From: Demequina sp. NBRC 110052
GTDB taxonomy: Bacteria; Actinomycetota; Actinomycetes; Actinomycetales; Demequinaceae
Reading direction: 5' to 3'
Assembly: GCF_002090075.1 (NCBI RefSeq)
Contig: NZ_BBRI01000004.1
Coordinates: 248,001 to 312,000, forward strand
Length of the DNA stretch: 64,000 nucleotides
In this document: positions 52,078 to 62,118 of the stretch, piece by piece
Position numbering within the stretch: position 1 is the first letter of the stretch
Layout: each line of letters begins with the position of its first letter
Translations under genes and position numbers: made by a program
Notes under the pieces: model-generated
What the model saw: the letters and a program-made list of their open reading frames with translations, nothing else
What the model was told of the DNA's origin: nothing
Databases searched by the model: none

Positions 52078-53507
52078 GAGGGGGCTCCTTCGTCGGTGGT
52101 CGGATTCATCCAGGTGGTGTGCGCGGCGATGAGGTCGTCCGCCTCGGCGGGTCCCCACGTGCCGCGCTCGTAGGGGATCGCGGGGTGATGATCGTCGAGA
52201 ACCGCGTCGACGACTCTCCAGGCCGCCTCGATCGACTCCTCCTGCGTGAACAGCGACGGGTCGCCGCGCAGCGAGTCGGTGAGGAGCCGCGCGTACGCGG
52301 GCTGCTCGTCGGGGTGCTCCGTGATGGCGCGCAGCTCGTGCTGGTGGCCCCTGAACTCCTCGCCCGGCGACTTGACGCGCGCCGCGAGGGCGATCTCGGA
52401 CACGGGCGAGAGGCGGAAGCGAAGGTAGTTCGCACGCTCGGAGCCGTCGGCAGCGTCGTCGAAGAGCTGCTGCGGCGGCCGTTTGAACTCCACGACCACC
52501 TCGGCCGCCTTGGTCGGTAGGTGCTTGCCGGTGCGCAGGTACCAGGGCACTCCGGCCCAGCGCCACGAGTCGATCCACAGCCGCACCGCGGCGAACGTCT
52601 CCACGTCCGAATCCGGCGCGACGCCCGGCTCGTCCCGGTATCCCACGAACTGCCCGCGCACGAGGTCATCGCGCGTGAGCGGGCGCATCGCCTTGAACAC
52701 CGCCACCTTCGCGTCGTGCACTGCCTTGAAGCCCTGGTAGGCGGGCGGTTCCATGGCGAGCAGCGCCACCATCTGGAACACGTGGTTCTCGATGACGTCG
52801 CGCAGCGCGCCCGCGGACTCGTAGAACGACCCACGGCCCTGCACGCCGAAGTCCTCGGCCACCGTGATCTGCACGCTCGCGATGTGGTCGCGGTTCCAGG
52901 TGGGCTCCACGAAGGAGTTCGCGAAGCGGTAGTAGAGGAGGTTCATGATCTCCTCCTTGCCCAGGAAGTGATCGATCCGGTAGACGCGCTCGGGCGGGAA
53001 CGCGCGGTCGATCACCGCGGCGAGCTCCTTCGCGGACTCGAGGTCGCGTCCGAACGGCTTCTCGACGACCACGCGCGCGTCCTCGTTCAGTCCCACGGCC
53101 GCCAGCCCCTCGACGACCGTGCCGAACAGCGAGGGCGGGATCGCCAGGTAGTGCGTGGGCCGCCTCGCGTCGCCGAGCGTCTCGCGCAGCGCCTCGAACG
53201 TGGCGGTCTCGCGGTAGTCGCCGTCCACGTACCGCAGCAGTGACAGGAGCGTCGCGAAGTCCTCGGGGTACTTCTCCGCGGCCTCGCCCACGGCCTCGCG
53301 GGCGCGCCGCTTGAGGTCCTCGAGGCCCCAGCCCGACGCGGCCACTCCCACGACGGGCACGTCCAGCTGGCCGTCCCGCACCATGTCGAGGAGCGCGGGG
53401 AAGATCATCTTGCGCGCAAGGTCGCCCGTCGCTCCGAAGAACACGAACGCGTCGGCGCGCAACGGGGTCTCAAGGCTGGGGTCGTAGCGATGCGGAATGT
53501 CGCTCAC
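52074..53507 (-). CDS. zwf: Glucose-6-phosphate dehydrogenase
   Basis: 477 residues from GTG 53507, with GGAAGGA upstream. NADP-binding [29 protein letters not shown] and the active-site [13 protein letters not shown] are intact. It opens the oxidative pentose phosphate pathway. The usual actinobacterial partner opcA is not next to it. The divergent tal gene shares the intergenic region 53508-53728, where I see no clear operator. Confidence 0.95.
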   Translation of the reverse strand: MSDIPHRYDPSLETPLRADAFVFFGATGDLARKMIFPALLDMVRDGQLDVPVVGVAASGWGLEDLKRRAREAVGEAAEKYPEDFATLLSLLRYVDGDYRETATFEALRETLGDARRPTHYLAIPPSLFGTVVEGLAAVGLNEDARVVVEKPFGRDLESAKELAAVIDRAFPPERVYRIDHFLGKEEIMNLLYYRFANSFVEPTWNRDHIASVQITVAEDFGVQGRGSFYESAGALRDVIENHVFQMVALLAMEPPAYQGFKAVHDAKVAVFKAMRPLTRDDLVRGQFVGYRDEPGVAPDSDVETFAAVRLWIDSWRWAGVPWYLRTGKHLPTKAAEVVVEFKRPPQQLFDDAADGSERANYLRFRLSPVSEIALAARVKSPGEEFRGHQHELRAITEHPDEQPAYARLLTDSLRGDPSLFTQEESIEAAWRVVDAVLDDHHPAIPYERGTWGPAEADDLIAAHTTWMNPTTDEGAPS

Positions 53508-53728
53508 AGGGGGTCCTTCCTGGGCGTCGCATGCCGCGGGCCGGGTTGTCCGCGACCCCGGCGTCCTGGGGGGCAACGTCACCACCGTGCCAGATTCTTC
53601 CCGGCAGCACCCGGCGGTTCACACGGACGTCACCTGAGCAGGGGCCGGGAACATCCGCACCGCGCCGCCTCGTTGGCAAAGGTGGAAGCGCGCATCCCTG
53701 CGCGGCACGCGATCCGAAGGAGGAGCCC

Positions 53729-54838
53729 ATGAGCACCCTCGCACCCGATCCGGTCAGCACGCTCGACGCCCTGCGCGCCGCTGGCGTCTCCGTCTGGCTC
53801 GACGACCTGTCGCGCGAGCGACTGCGCTCCGGGCGGCTCACCCGCGACATCGCTGAGCGAGGAGTCGTCGGAGTCACGACCAATCCGTCGATCTTCGCCT
53901 CGGCAGTGTCCGAGGGCGACGCGTACGACTCCCAGATCGCCGACCTCGCCGTACGCGGCGTCACCGTGGAGGAGGCGGTGCGCATGATCACCACCGCCGA
54001 CGTGCGCGATGCGGCCGACGCTCTTGCGGCCACCTACCGCGACACCGACGGCGAGGACGGGCGCGTATCGATCGAGGTGGACCCCCGGCTCGCGCACGAC
54101 ACCGAGGCGACGATCGCCGAGGCGCGCCAGCTCGCGTGGCTCGTGGACCGGCCCGGCGTGATGATCAAGATCCCCGCGACGCCCGAGGGCCTGCCTGCGA
54201 TCCGCCGCGCGATCGGCGAGGGCATCAGCGTGAACGTGACTCTGATCTTCTCCCTCGCGCGCTACCGCGAGGTCGTGGACGCGTATCTGGCGGGACTCGA
54301 GGACGCCCGCGCCGCTGGCCGTGACCTCTCCACGATCCGCTCCGTGGCCTCGTTCTTCATCTCGCGCGTCGATGCCGAGGTCGACTCGCGGCTGCCCGAG
54401 GGCTCCCCGTTGCGGGGCACCGCCGCCGTCGCCAACGCGACCCTCGCGCTCGAGCACCACCGGCAGGTGCTCGCGTCCGAGCGCTTCCTCGCGCTCGCCG
54501 ACGCGGGAGCGCACGCCCAACGGCCGCTGTGGGCGTCGACCTCCACCAAGGACCCCTCGTACCCGGACACCAAGTACGTCGACGAGCTCGTCACCGCAGG
54601 CGTGGTCAACACCATGCCGGAGGCGACCCTCGAGGCCTTCGCCGACCACGGCTCCATCACGGTGCCCGATGCGCTCGCGGGCCGCTACGACGAGGCACGC
54701 GAACGCCTCGACGCGCTCGCCGACGCGGGCGTCGACATGGAGGACGTCACGGCGCTCCTGGAACGCCAGGGCGTCGACAAGTTCGTCGTCTCGTGGCAGG
54801 AGCTGCTCGAGCACGTCGAGAACGCCCTGCGGAGCTGA
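53729..54838 (+). CDS. tal: Transaldolase
   Basis: 369 residues. The TalB-type barrel includes [15 protein letters not shown], the Schiff-base lysine in [16 protein letters not shown] and a late [23 protein letters not shown]. It moves a dihydroxyacetone unit between sugar phosphates. GAAGGAGGAG precedes the ATG at 53729. It is divergent from zwf-gnd, so oxidative and non-oxidative steps of the pathway are grouped. Confidence 0.95.
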   Translation: MSTLAPDPVSTLDALRAAGVSVWLDDLSRERLRSGRLTRDIAERGVVGVTTNPSIFASAVSEGDAYDSQIADLAVRGVTVEEAVRMITTADVRDAADALAATYRDTDGEDGRVSIEVDPRLAHDTEATIAEARQLAWLVDRPGVMIKIPATPEGLPAIRRAIGEGISVNVTLIFSLARYREVVDAYLAGLEDARAAGRDLSTIRSVASFFISRVDAEVDSRLPEGSPLRGTAAVANATLALEHHRQVLASERFLALADAGAHAQRPLWASTSTKDPSYPDTKYVDELVTAGVVNTMPEATLEAFADHGSITVPDALAGRYDEARERLDALADAGVDMEDVTALLERQGVDKFVVSWQELLEHVENALRS

Positions 54839-54894
54839 GCGCGGGCGCCACGCGCCAGCACGCGTACCGCACATTCCCATGAGAGGAGCACGAC

Positions 54895-55065
54895 ATGGCT
54901 GACGACACCAACGACCGCGGCTGGAACGCAAAGCGCCGCCGCCAGTACGAGCACATCAAGGACTCGGAGCTCGAGATGGGCAAGTCCGAGGACACCGCCG
55001 AGGAGATCGCGGCGCGCACCGTCAACAAGGAGCGCGCGACGAAGGGTGAGACGAAGGGCAGCTGA
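54895..55065 (+). CDS. Small charged protein (plasmid-stabilisation-like family)
   Basis: 56 residues: a charged helix GWNAKRRRQYEHIKDSELE, then KSEDTAEEIAARTVNKERA. This short pattern (KRxRQYEHIK...SEDxAEEIAARTVNKERA) is widespread in actinobacteria and proteobacteria and is often called plasmid stabilisation protein without functional proof. GAGAGGAG lies 8 nt before the ATG. It probably shares the tal transcript. Confidence 0.8.
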   Translation: MADDTNDRGWNAKRRRQYEHIKDSELEMGKSEDTAEEIAARTVNKERATKGETKGS

Positions 55066-55072
55066 GCCGACC

Positions 55073-55078
55073 TAGGCT
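55073..55078 (+). promoter_or_regulatory. -10 box of a leaderless promoter
   Basis: TAGGCT lies 6 nt before the ATG at 55085, identical in layout to the box at 1655. Confidence 0.55.
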
Positions 55079-55084
55079 TGGCGC

Positions 55085-55912
55085 ATGCCGCGCCGCCTCG
55101 CCTCCGGGATCCTGTCGCTCGTGGGCGTCCTGGCTCTCGCGGCGTGCGCGTCGGGCGAGCCGGCTCCGGCGCGCACCGTGACCGTCACGCCGTCCCCGAG
55201 CGCCACGTCGGGCTCCGCTGGGCCGAGCGCTCCGGCAGGCCCGACCGGTTCCGCGACTCCCTCGGCGATCGAGACCGTCGAATTCGACGGCCAGTCCTTC
55301 GACGTCGCCGTGCTCGACCTCGACGCGTGGGAGGTGCGCGTCGTCTGGGACCCTGAGGCGAGCGACGGTACCTATCTGGGCGAGGTCGAGGGCGACGTCC
55401 TCACCAACGCCGGGATCTTCACGCCCTCGTACGTCCCGGGAGGTCTGCTCGTCTCCGACGGTGAGACCCTCGTGGGCCTCAACCTCAACGAGGGCAGCGG
55501 CAACTTCCATCTTCTGCCGAACGCAGTCTTCGCGCTACATGAGGACGGCTCGGCGTCCGTCGTCGACTCGACGCAGTACGACGGCACGGGTGTGACCCAG
55601 GCGACGCAATCGGGACCCGCGCTCGTCCTGGACGGCTCGCTGCACCCCGCGTTCACGCCGGGCAGCACGAACACCGCCATCCGCAACGGCGTGGGCGTCA
55701 CGGCGGATGGGCGCACCGTCGTGCTCGCGATCTCTCGCGCGCCCGTGAACCTTGAGACCTTCGCGCGGCTCTTCCGCGACGCCCTGGACTGCCCGGACGC
55801 GTTGTACCTCGATGGCCAGATCTCGGGTCTGTGGGCCGCCGGAGCGGGTCGCGACGTGGACCTCGTTCTCCAGCCCTATGCAGGGGTGATCTCGGCGACA
55901 CGCGCGCCATAG
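55085..55912 (+). CDS. Phosphodiester glycosidase family lipoprotein (YigE/NAGPA-like)
   Basis: 275 residues with a signal peptide and lipobox LAAC (Cys21), then a Ser/Pro/Thr linker. The NAGPA-like domain (about 60-275) has LTNAGIF, TQSGPALV, IRNGVGVTADG and DALYLDGQISGLW, matching the YigE/DUF2233 group. It probably cleaves a phosphodiester-linked sugar at the cell surface. GTACC-type repeats or regulatory elements are not seen. Confidence 0.85.
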   Translation: MPRRLASGILSLVGVLALAACASGEPAPARTVTVTPSPSATSGSAGPSAPAGPTGSATPSAIETVEFDGQSFDVAVLDLDAWEVRVVWDPEASDGTYLGEVEGDVLTNAGIFTPSYVPGGLLVSDGETLVGLNLNEGSGNFHLLPNAVFALHEDGSASVVDSTQYDGTGVTQATQSGPALVLDGSLHPAFTPGSTNTAIRNGVGVTADGRTVVLAISRAPVNLETFARLFRDALDCPDALYLDGQISGLWAAGAGRDVDLVLQPYAGVISATRAP

Positions 55913-56053
55913 AACCGGCCCATGGTCGCTCCTGCGGGTCCCTGATGACGATTTCGTCACGTTCGGGACCCGATTCATCGACATCCCCGAAGGCCGGGAG
56001 TACAACTGTCGCGTAAGCGGCATTCCGTGCCGCCGAGCGAGGGGAGAGGTGCG

Positions 56054-56704
56054 ATGCGTACCGCTGCGGCCATGGTCGCGGCCGTGTGCGCCGTCGCGGC
56101 CCTCGCAGGATGCTCCGCCGCCTCGGCTGACGTTCCCCACATCGCCGACGCGGCACTCCCCGTGACCGCCGCCCCCGCGCCGTCAATAGAGGTGGACACC
56201 GCGCGCGAGGACGCCGCCGCTGACGACAGCGCGAGTTCCGGCGCCTCGGGTGGCGCGGCGTCGGAGCAGGCTGGGGCGAACGTCTCCGGGGCTGAACGCA
56301 CCGCGTCGATCCATGCGGGGCCCGTGCGCGCCTCGATCGTCGCCACCAGGGCGTCGGACGGACAAGAGCTGCGCGTCGCGGTGGACCTGCCCCGCGCCTT
56401 CGCCGACGACCCGCTCGTCACGGTGGACTGCTCACTCGATTCGGACGCGGGTGGGCTCGCGGTCGTGATTCAGGACCTCGCGATCCAGGAGGGCATCGCG
56501 ACGGCCACGCTGGTCATTCCCGAGGCCGTTCAGGGGCCGGGAACGTACGACGGCGTGCTCGCCCTGCTCGGTGCCGAGGGCGAGAGCGTGCGCGCGCCCG
56601 GAGCTTTCACAGTCGCAAACGGGCTCTCCTCCGGCAGCTTCGCCGTCGAGGACCCGGCGACCGGCGAATCGTATGCCGGCGGCTGGGAGTGCCGCGCGCT
56701 GTAG
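56054..56704 (+). CDS. Predicted lipoprotein
   Basis: 216 residues with lipobox LAGC (Cys19), an acidic Ala/Ser/Asp-rich linker (about 40-85) and a beta-rich domain (about 86-180) ending AFTVANGLSSGSFAV and GWECRAL. GGGAGAGGT precedes the ATG. The gap 55913-56053 holds an inverted repeat TGACGA-TT-TCGTCA (55946-55959) and a TACAAC-like -10. No family recognised. It converges with the gene at 56726. Confidence 0.7.
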   Translation: MRTAAAMVAAVCAVAALAGCSAASADVPHIADAALPVTAAPAPSIEVDTAREDAAADDSASSGASGGAASEQAGANVSGAERTASIHAGPVRASIVATRASDGQELRVAVDLPRAFADDPLVTVDCSLDSDAGGLAVVIQDLAIQEGIATATLVIPEAVQGPGTYDGVLALLGAEGESVRAPGAFTVANGLSSGSFAVEDPATGESYAGGWECRAL

Positions 56705-56725
56705 CATCCGCGTGGATGCGCTGCT

Positions 56726-57379
56726 TCACCCCAGATCCTCGAGCTCAACCCCGCACCGGTCTGCCGTGTACTCCGCGACCTGTTCGCCGTACGTGGGCAC
56801 GGTCTCCAGCAGTTCGGCGATCTCGGGGTCGGTGCCGATCTCGGCGGTCGCCATTCCGAGCTCCTCGAAGGACGTGGCGTCGATCATCGCCTGCGCGAAC
56901 GGGATCGAGTACAGATCCATGAGCCGCGCGAGGCCGTCGATGCCTTCCTTCACTTCGGGGTCGTCGACGAGACTCGCCGCGTGCGCGTAGGTGTCGCTCG
57001 CGTCCTGCGCGAACTCGAGCACGACCTCGCCGGCCTCGTTGATGGATGTCATGTCGCCGTCCTCGATCGCCGCAGGGTCGGCGAAGCCGAGCATCGAGTC
57101 GCCGAGCTCTTCCATCGCGTCCGCGTACGAGGCCGTGCCGTCGATCATCGCGTCGCAGTACGGGTCGCCCGAGGCGGTGTCCGTGCCGCCGTCCGTACCC
57201 TCGTCTGCGTCCGTGGCATCCTCGGCCATCGCGTTGGGCGTGGTGGTGTCAGCGTCGGCCGTCGATCCGTCCTCGCCTTCCGAGGTGCCGCATGCCGCAA
57301 GCGTGCAGGCCAGCGCGGCCGCTGCGACGGCGCCAGCCGCCGCGGTGGTGCGGCGTCCTGTGGTCCGTGTCGCTCTCAT
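56726..57379 (-). CDS. Predicted lipoprotein
   Basis: 217 residues. Signal sequence with lipobox LAAC (Cys30), a long Asp/Thr/Glu-rich linker (about 33-70), then a helical domain (YCDAMIDGTASYADAMEEL ... YTADRCGVELEDLG) with cysteines near both ends that could pair. GGAGGAG precedes the ATG. The plan resembles the lipoprotein at 32200-32853. Function unknown. Confidence 0.7.
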   Translation of the reverse strand: MRATRTTGRRTTAAAGAVAAAALACTLAACGTSEGEDGSTADADTTTPNAMAEDATDADEGTDGGTDTASGDPYCDAMIDGTASYADAMEELGDSMLGFADPAAIEDGDMTSINEAGEVVLEFAQDASDTYAHAASLVDDPEVKEGIDGLARLMDLYSIPFAQAMIDATSFEELGMATAEIGTDPEIAELLETVPTYGEQVAEYTADRCGVELEDLG

Positions 57380-57439
57380 GTGTCTCCTCCTTCGAGTCGC
57401 GTCCCGTCCCTCCGTCGTTTCTCAGTTTGCGTGTGGCGT

Positions 57440-58144
57440 TCACAGCGCGCAGAACTCGCCGCCGACGCCGTCGTCGAGCCCGTCGCCCCAGGTGATCTCC
57501 CACACGAGTCCGTCGCTCAGGTCGAACACGAGCCCCATGCCGGCCGGCCCTGGCACCACGATCTGGGTGCGCGGGCCCCGCGAGATGTCATCGAACGTGT
57601 TCTCGAACGCGCCGGGGTAGGCGGCGTACACCTCGGCCTCGCTGGAGCCGATCGTGATGCCCTCGGCGGTGGCGGGCATCTCCGTCGCGGCCGCGGGGTC
57701 CGCGTAGTACAGCGCGTGGAAGAACATGATCGCATCGCCGGGCGCGTCCGGATCGGAGATCGCGGAGATGTACAGGTCCCCGGCCTCGACGATCGTCGTC
57801 ACCCACGGACAGGAGGGGTCGCCCTCGAGCGGCGGCCCACCGAACGTGCCGGAGGCCTCCGCAAAGGACATGCCGACGCAGATGCCTGCGTAGCGATGGA
57901 AGTCGATCGCCGCGGGCCCGTCGGGGTGGTAGCCGTCGTCCCACGGCGGGCAGTCGAGCGCGGCGGCCGTGGGGGAGCCCGACGCGCTGGGCGAGGGCGT
58001 CGCGCTCGGCGAGACCGTGGCGCTCGGCGTGGGTGCCGCCGTGAGGCTCGCCGTGTCGCTCGGCGAGGCGGACGGCTCGGAACCTGGCGTGCACGCGGCC
58101 AGGGCGAGGACGACGGTGACTGTGACAACGATGCGCGCGAGCAT
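57440..58144 (-). CDS. Predicted lipoprotein
   Basis: 234 residues with lipobox LAAC (Cys18), a Ser/Pro/Thr linker of SPSATP-type repeats (about 22-62) and a folded domain with four cysteines (DCPPW, GICVGM, SCPW, EFCAL), MSFAEASGTFG and ITIGSSEAEVYAAYPGAFE. The two latter segments look like duplicated halves of a beta-lactamase-inhibitor-like fold. GGGAGGAAG precedes the ATG. Substrate or partner unknown. Confidence 0.7.
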   Translation of the reverse strand: MLARIVVTVTVVLALAACTPGSEPSASPSDTASLTAAPTPSATVSPSATPSPSASGSPTAAALDCPPWDDGYHPDGPAAIDFHRYAGICVGMSFAEASGTFGGPPLEGDPSCPWVTTIVEAGDLYISAISDPDAPGDAIMFFHALYYADPAAATEMPATAEGITIGSSEAEVYAAYPGAFENTFDDISRGPRTQIVVPGPAGMGLVFDLSDGLVWEITWGDGLDDGVGGEFCAL

Positions 58145-58244
58145 GCTTCCTCCCCGGCATCCGCCCCCGCAGATGCCCCCGCTGTCCAGCATGCCACGGG
58201 GCACCGACCCGCGCCGGGCGGCGGCGCATGCGGTGGGTGCGGGG

Positions 58245-58745
58245 TCAGTACACGGGACGCGACAGGAGCGCGACGCGTACCGTCTGATCCTTGGTCCACT
58301 GCTCGGCGAGCTGGCGGAACCCGAGCCGCTCATGGAAGGTGAGCGAGCCGGGGTTCGGAGGCTCGACGTTGACCTCGCACGTGATCTCACTGGCGCCGCG
58401 CTGGCGGGCGCGCTCGAACACTGACTCGTACAGCGCGGTGCCGACGCCGGTGCCCTTGGCCGAGGGCGCGACGACGATGCGGTCGATGTACTGGTGGCGC
58501 ACGCCGCGATCCTCGAACCAGCGGTAGTTCTCTGAGTCGTACGCCTGACCGGGCGCGAGCGAGACAAGGAATGCGATGACCTCGCTCGCACGGTTCGTGG
58601 CCACGAGCGCGATGTCGCTCAACCCAAACAGCTCGCGCACCTCGTCCTCGGTGAGCAGGTTGACGGCGGGAGACGCGCCTGCGTTCAGCGCGGTCACCGA
58701 CGGCAGGTCGGCGTCGCGCATGAGGCGCATCCGGATGTTCTGCAT
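58245..58745 (-). CDS. GNAT family N-acetyltransferase
   Basis: 166 residues. Motif A reads YIDRIVVAPSAKGTGVGTALYESVFERA (KGTGVG) and motif B includes NPGSLTFHERLGFRQLAE. No Shine-Dalgarno is obvious; ATG 58745 and GTG 58751 are both possible starts. Substrate unknown. It lies upstream of the lipoprotein gene at 57440-58144 by 100 nt. Confidence 0.85.
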   Translation of the reverse strand: MQNIRMRLMRDADLPSVTALNAGASPAVNLLTEDEVRELFGLSDIALVATNRASEVIAFLVSLAPGQAYDSENYRWFEDRGVRHQYIDRIVVAPSAKGTGVGTALYESVFERARQRGASEITCEVNVEPPNPGSLTFHERLGFRQLAEQWTKDQTVRVALLSRPVY

Positions 58746-58802
58746 GGACACATTGTGCCTGGTGCTTATGTCCGGTGCGTGACGAATACGTGACGCATGC
58801 CG

Positions 58803-59783
58803 TCAGATCGTGAGCAGCACCTTGCCGGTGGTCTGACGGCCCTCCAGGGCCTCGTGGGCTTCGCGCGCCTTCGCCAGCGGGTGAGCGGCGCCGATGCGCA
58901 CGTCCAGCGTGCCATCGGAGATCGCTCCGAACAGCTCGCCGGCGCGCCAGGCGCGTTCCTCGGCGGTCGCGAGGAAGTGCGCGAGCGAGGGTCGGGTGAC
59001 TCGCAGCGAGCCGCCCGCGTTGAGGCGCTGCAGATCGAACGGCGGCACAGGGCCGGAAGCTGCGCCGAAGAGCGCGAGCATGCCGCGAGGTCGCAGCGAT
59101 GCGAGGGAGCCGTCGAAGGTGGTGCGGCCCACGCCGTCGAACACCGCGTGCACGCCCTCGCCGCGCGTGAGGGCGCGGACCGCGTCGGGCAGTTCTGTCG
59201 TCATGTCGTCGAACGCGTCGTAGCGGATGATCTCCGCACCGGCGCTCTCTGCGAGGGCTGCCTTGTGGTCGGTGCTGACGGTGCCCAGCACGCGCGCGCC
59301 ACGCGCGACGGCCATCTGCGTGAGCAACAGGCCGACGCCGCCCGCGGCGGCGTGCACGAGCACCGTCTCGCCGGGGGAGACCTGGTGCACGGACGTCACG
59401 AGGTAGTGCGCGGTCAGGCCCTGCAGCATCGCGGCCGCGGCGGTCTCGAGCGTGACGTCGTCAGGCACGGCGAACAGGTCCTCGACGGCAAGCGACGCGA
59501 TCTCGGCGTACGAGTGCGGGGCGAAGGCCCACGCGACGCGGTCGCCGACAGCGACTCCTGCGACTCCGTCGCCGACCTCGATCACTTCGCCGGCGCCCTC
59601 CTTGCCGAGCACGAACGGCAGCGCGGTCGGGTACTGTCCGGAGCGCTGGTAGGTGTCGATGAAGTTCACGCCCGCGGCGGCGACGCGGACGAGCACACGA
59701 CCAGGGGAGGCCAGGGGCGGGTCGATGTCGGCCACCGTCAGGACCTCGGGGCCGCCGTGCGCGAGAATCTGTATGGCCTTCAT
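58803..59783 (-). CDS. NADPH:quinone oxidoreductase (zinc-free MDR family)
   Basis: 326 residues. GroES-like N-terminal domain ([32 protein letters not shown]) and Rossmann domain ([23 protein letters not shown]). The zinc-ligand cysteines of alcohol dehydrogenases are absent, as in QOR/QorA proteins. It reduces quinones with NADPH. It is divergent from argC. Confidence 0.92.
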   Translation of the reverse strand: MKAIQILAHGGPEVLTVADIDPPLASPGRVLVRVAAAGVNFIDTYQRSGQYPTALPFVLGKEGAGEVIEVGDGVAGVAVGDRVAWAFAPHSYAEIASLAVEDLFAVPDDVTLETAAAAMLQGLTAHYLVTSVHQVSPGETVLVHAAAGGVGLLLTQMAVARGARVLGTVSTDHKAALAESAGAEIIRYDAFDDMTTELPDAVRALTRGEGVHAVFDGVGRTTFDGSLASLRPRGMLALFGAASGPVPPFDLQRLNAGGSLRVTRPSLAHFLATAEERAWRAGELFGAISDGTLDVRIGAAHPLAKAREAHEALEGRQTTGKVLLTI

Positions 59784-59857
59784 GGGTGCCAGCGTCTCAC
59801 GGCTCCGCCGCTCGCGCCGCGCGTCCCGCCCCTGCAAACAGTCAGTATTCCGCGCGG

Positions 59858-59871
59858 TGTATAGTTATGCA
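59858..59871. promoter_or_regulatory. ARG-box-like operator over the argC promoter
   Basis: TGTATA-GT-TATGCA is a 6-2-6 inverted repeat with one mismatch, close to actinobacterial ArgR half-sites (TGCATA/TATGCA). It overlaps the -10 box TATAGT (59860-59865), which is 7 nt before the ATG, so a bound repressor would block transcription start. Binding by ArgR is inference. Confidence 0.6.
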
Positions 59872-59872
59872 T

Positions 59873-60916
59873 ATGACGATCAAGGTGGCAGTCTCCGGAG
59901 CGTCCGGCTACGTCGGCGGCGAGGTGCTGCGCGTGTTCAGCGCGCATCCCGAGGTCGAGTTCGGCGCCCTCACGGCGCACTCGTCCGCAGGTGACCGCCT
60001 CGGCGCGCACCAGCCGCACCTGCCGCACCTCGCGGACCGCGTGATCGTCGACACGACCCCCGAGAACCTTGCGGGCCACGACGTCGTCGTCCTCGCGCTG
60101 CCGCACGGAACCTCGGGCGAGATCGCCGCACAGCTGCCGCCAGAGACCCTCGTGATCGATTGCGGCGCCGACCACCGTCTCGCGAGCGCCGAGGCCTGGG
60201 CCGAGTACTACGGCGGCGACCATTCCGGCACCTGGCCGTACGGCATGCCCGAGCTGATCACCGCTGATGGCCACCAGCGTGACGCCCTGCCGGGCACCAC
60301 GCGGATCGCCGTGCCGGGCTGCAACGTCACGGCCGTCACGCTCGGCCTCCAGCCCGGCGTGGCCGCAGGCCTCGTGGACGCGACCGACATCGTCGCCGTG
60401 CTCGCCAACGGATACTCGGGCGCGGGCAAGAAGCTCGCGACGCCGTTCCTGGCGTCCGAGGCTCTCGGCGCCGCCGTGCCGTACGCCGTGGGCGGCGTGC
60501 ACCGGCACATCCCCGAGATCGTGCAGAACCTGACGTCTGCCGGCGCCGCGGACGTGCGCCTCAGCTTCACCCCGACGCTCGTGCCCATGGCGCGCGGCAT
60601 CCTCGCCACGATCACCGCGCCGCTCGCGCAGGGCGTCGATCCGGCGACAGTGCGCGACGCGTGGGTCGAGGCCTATCGCGACGAGCCCTTCATGGTGGTG
60701 CTGCCCGAGGGCCAGTGGCCCACCACCGCGTCGGCCCTGGGCGCGAACGTCGCCCAGATGCAGGTCACGGTGGACGCGAAGGCCGGCCGCGTCGTCGTCG
60801 CGTGTGCGATCGACAATCTCGTGAAGGGCACCGCAGGGGCCGCACTCCAGAGCATGAACGTCGCGCTCGGGCTGCCCGAGACCACTGGACTCAGCACGAT
60901 CGGCGTCGCGCCGTAG
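59873..60916 (+). CDS. argC: N-acetyl-gamma-glutamyl-phosphate reductase
   Basis: 347 residues. NADP-binding [17 protein letters not shown], the catalytic Cys in [18 protein letters not shown] and GTAGAA near the end ([12 protein letters not shown]). It reduces acetylglutamyl phosphate, the third step of arginine synthesis. ATG 59873 follows the -10 box directly (leaderless); ATG 59867 would add two residues. First gene of argCJBD. Confidence 0.96.
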   Translation: MTIKVAVSGASGYVGGEVLRVFSAHPEVEFGALTAHSSAGDRLGAHQPHLPHLADRVIVDTTPENLAGHDVVVLALPHGTSGEIAAQLPPETLVIDCGADHRLASAEAWAEYYGGDHSGTWPYGMPELITADGHQRDALPGTTRIAVPGCNVTAVTLGLQPGVAAGLVDATDIVAVLANGYSGAGKKLATPFLASEALGAAVPYAVGGVHRHIPEIVQNLTSAGAADVRLSFTPTLVPMARGILATITAPLAQGVDPATVRDAWVEAYRDEPFMVVLPEGQWPTTASALGANVAQMQVTVDAKAGRVVVACAIDNLVKGTAGAALQSMNVALGLPETTGLSTIGVAP

Positions 60917-60935
60917 GGCGCGCGGGAAGGCACTC

Positions 60936-62111
60936 GTGACCATCACCTCACCTCAGGGATTCGTCGCCGCGGGCGTCGCGGCAGGGCTCAAGTCGACCGG
61001 CGCCAAGGACGTGGCGCTCGTGGTCAACGAAGGGCCGCTGCGCGTCGGCGCGGGCGTCTTCACCTCGAATCGCGTGTTCGCCGCGCCCGTCGCGTGGAGC
61101 CGCCAGGTGATCGCTGACGGCCGCATCGACGCCGTGATCCTCAACTCGGGCGGCGCCAACGCTTCCACCGGGCCTGAGGGCTTCGCCGACACGCACCGCA
61201 CTGCCGAGCACGTCGCCGAGGCGCTGCAGGCCGCCGGCCGCGACATCTCGAGCGGAGACGTCGCGGTGTGCTCGACGGGGCTCATCGGCGTGCGCCTGCC
61301 CATGGAGCGCCTCCTCTCCGGCGTCGACGCCGCGACGGCCACGTTGGCTGCGGACGGCGGGGACGACGCGGCGCACGCGATCATGACGACCGACTCCGTC
61401 GCCAAGCAGACGCTCGTCGAGCGCGACGGCTGGTCCGTCGGCGGCATGGCGAAGGGGGCGGGCATGCTTGCGCCCGGCATGGCCACGATGCTCTCGGTGG
61501 TGACGACCGACGCGGTCCTCACCGAGGCGCAGGCCGACGCGGTGCTCGCCGAGGCCGTCCGTACGACGTTCAACCGCGTCGACTCGGACGGCTGCATGTC
61601 GACCAACGACACCGTCCTCCTCCTGGCTTCCGGCGCATCGGGCGTGACCCCGTCGCTCGAGGACGTCCAGGCCGCCGTGACGGAGGCGTGTGCGGTGCTG
61701 TCGCGCGCGCTCGTGGCCGACGCGGAGGGCGCGAGCCACGACATCGCCGTGACCGTCGTGAACGCCACCAGCGAGGACGCCGCAGAAGCGGTGGCGCGCG
61801 CCGTCACCCGCTCCAATCTGTTCAAGGCCGCGATCTTCGGCAAGGACCCGAACTGGGGCCGCGTCATCGCCGCCGCGGGCACCGTCCCGGAGGACATCGC
61901 GCCGTATGACGCGAACCTCATGGACGTGGTCATCAACGGCGTTCAGGTGTGCCGCGCTGCGGGCGTGGGCGACGACCGCGACCTCGTGGACCTCGAGCCG
62001 CGCGAGGTGCGCGTCGAGATCGACCTGCACGCGGGCGACGCGAGCGCCACCGTCTGGACCAACGACCTCACGCACGACTACGTGCACGAGAACTCGGCCT
62101 ACTCCTCCTGA
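60936..62111 (+). CDS. argJ: Glutamate N-acetyltransferase / amino-acid acetyltransferase (ArgJ)
   Basis: 391 residues from GTG 60936. The autoproteolysis site lies in [21 protein letters not shown] (Ala-Thr in MATML), giving two subunits with the Thr nucleophile. It ends with the conserved ENSAYSS. ArgJ recycles the acetyl group between ornithine and glutamate. It lies 19 nt after argC and 7 nt before argB. Confidence 0.96.
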   Translation: MTITSPQGFVAAGVAAGLKSTGAKDVALVVNEGPLRVGAGVFTSNRVFAAPVAWSRQVIADGRIDAVILNSGGANASTGPEGFADTHRTAEHVAEALQAAGRDISSGDVAVCSTGLIGVRLPMERLLSGVDAATATLAADGGDDAAHAIMTTDSVAKQTLVERDGWSVGGMAKGAGMLAPGMATMLSVVTTDAVLTEAQADAVLAEAVRTTFNRVDSDGCMSTNDTVLLLASGASGVTPSLEDVQAAVTEACAVLSRALVADAEGASHDIAVTVVNATSEDAAEAVARAVTRSNLFKAAIFGKDPNWGRVIAAAGTVPEDIAPYDANLMDVVINGVQVCRAAGVGDDRDLVDLEPREVRVEIDLHAGDASATVWTNDLTHDYVHENSAYSS

Positions 62112-62118
62112 GGTGATC

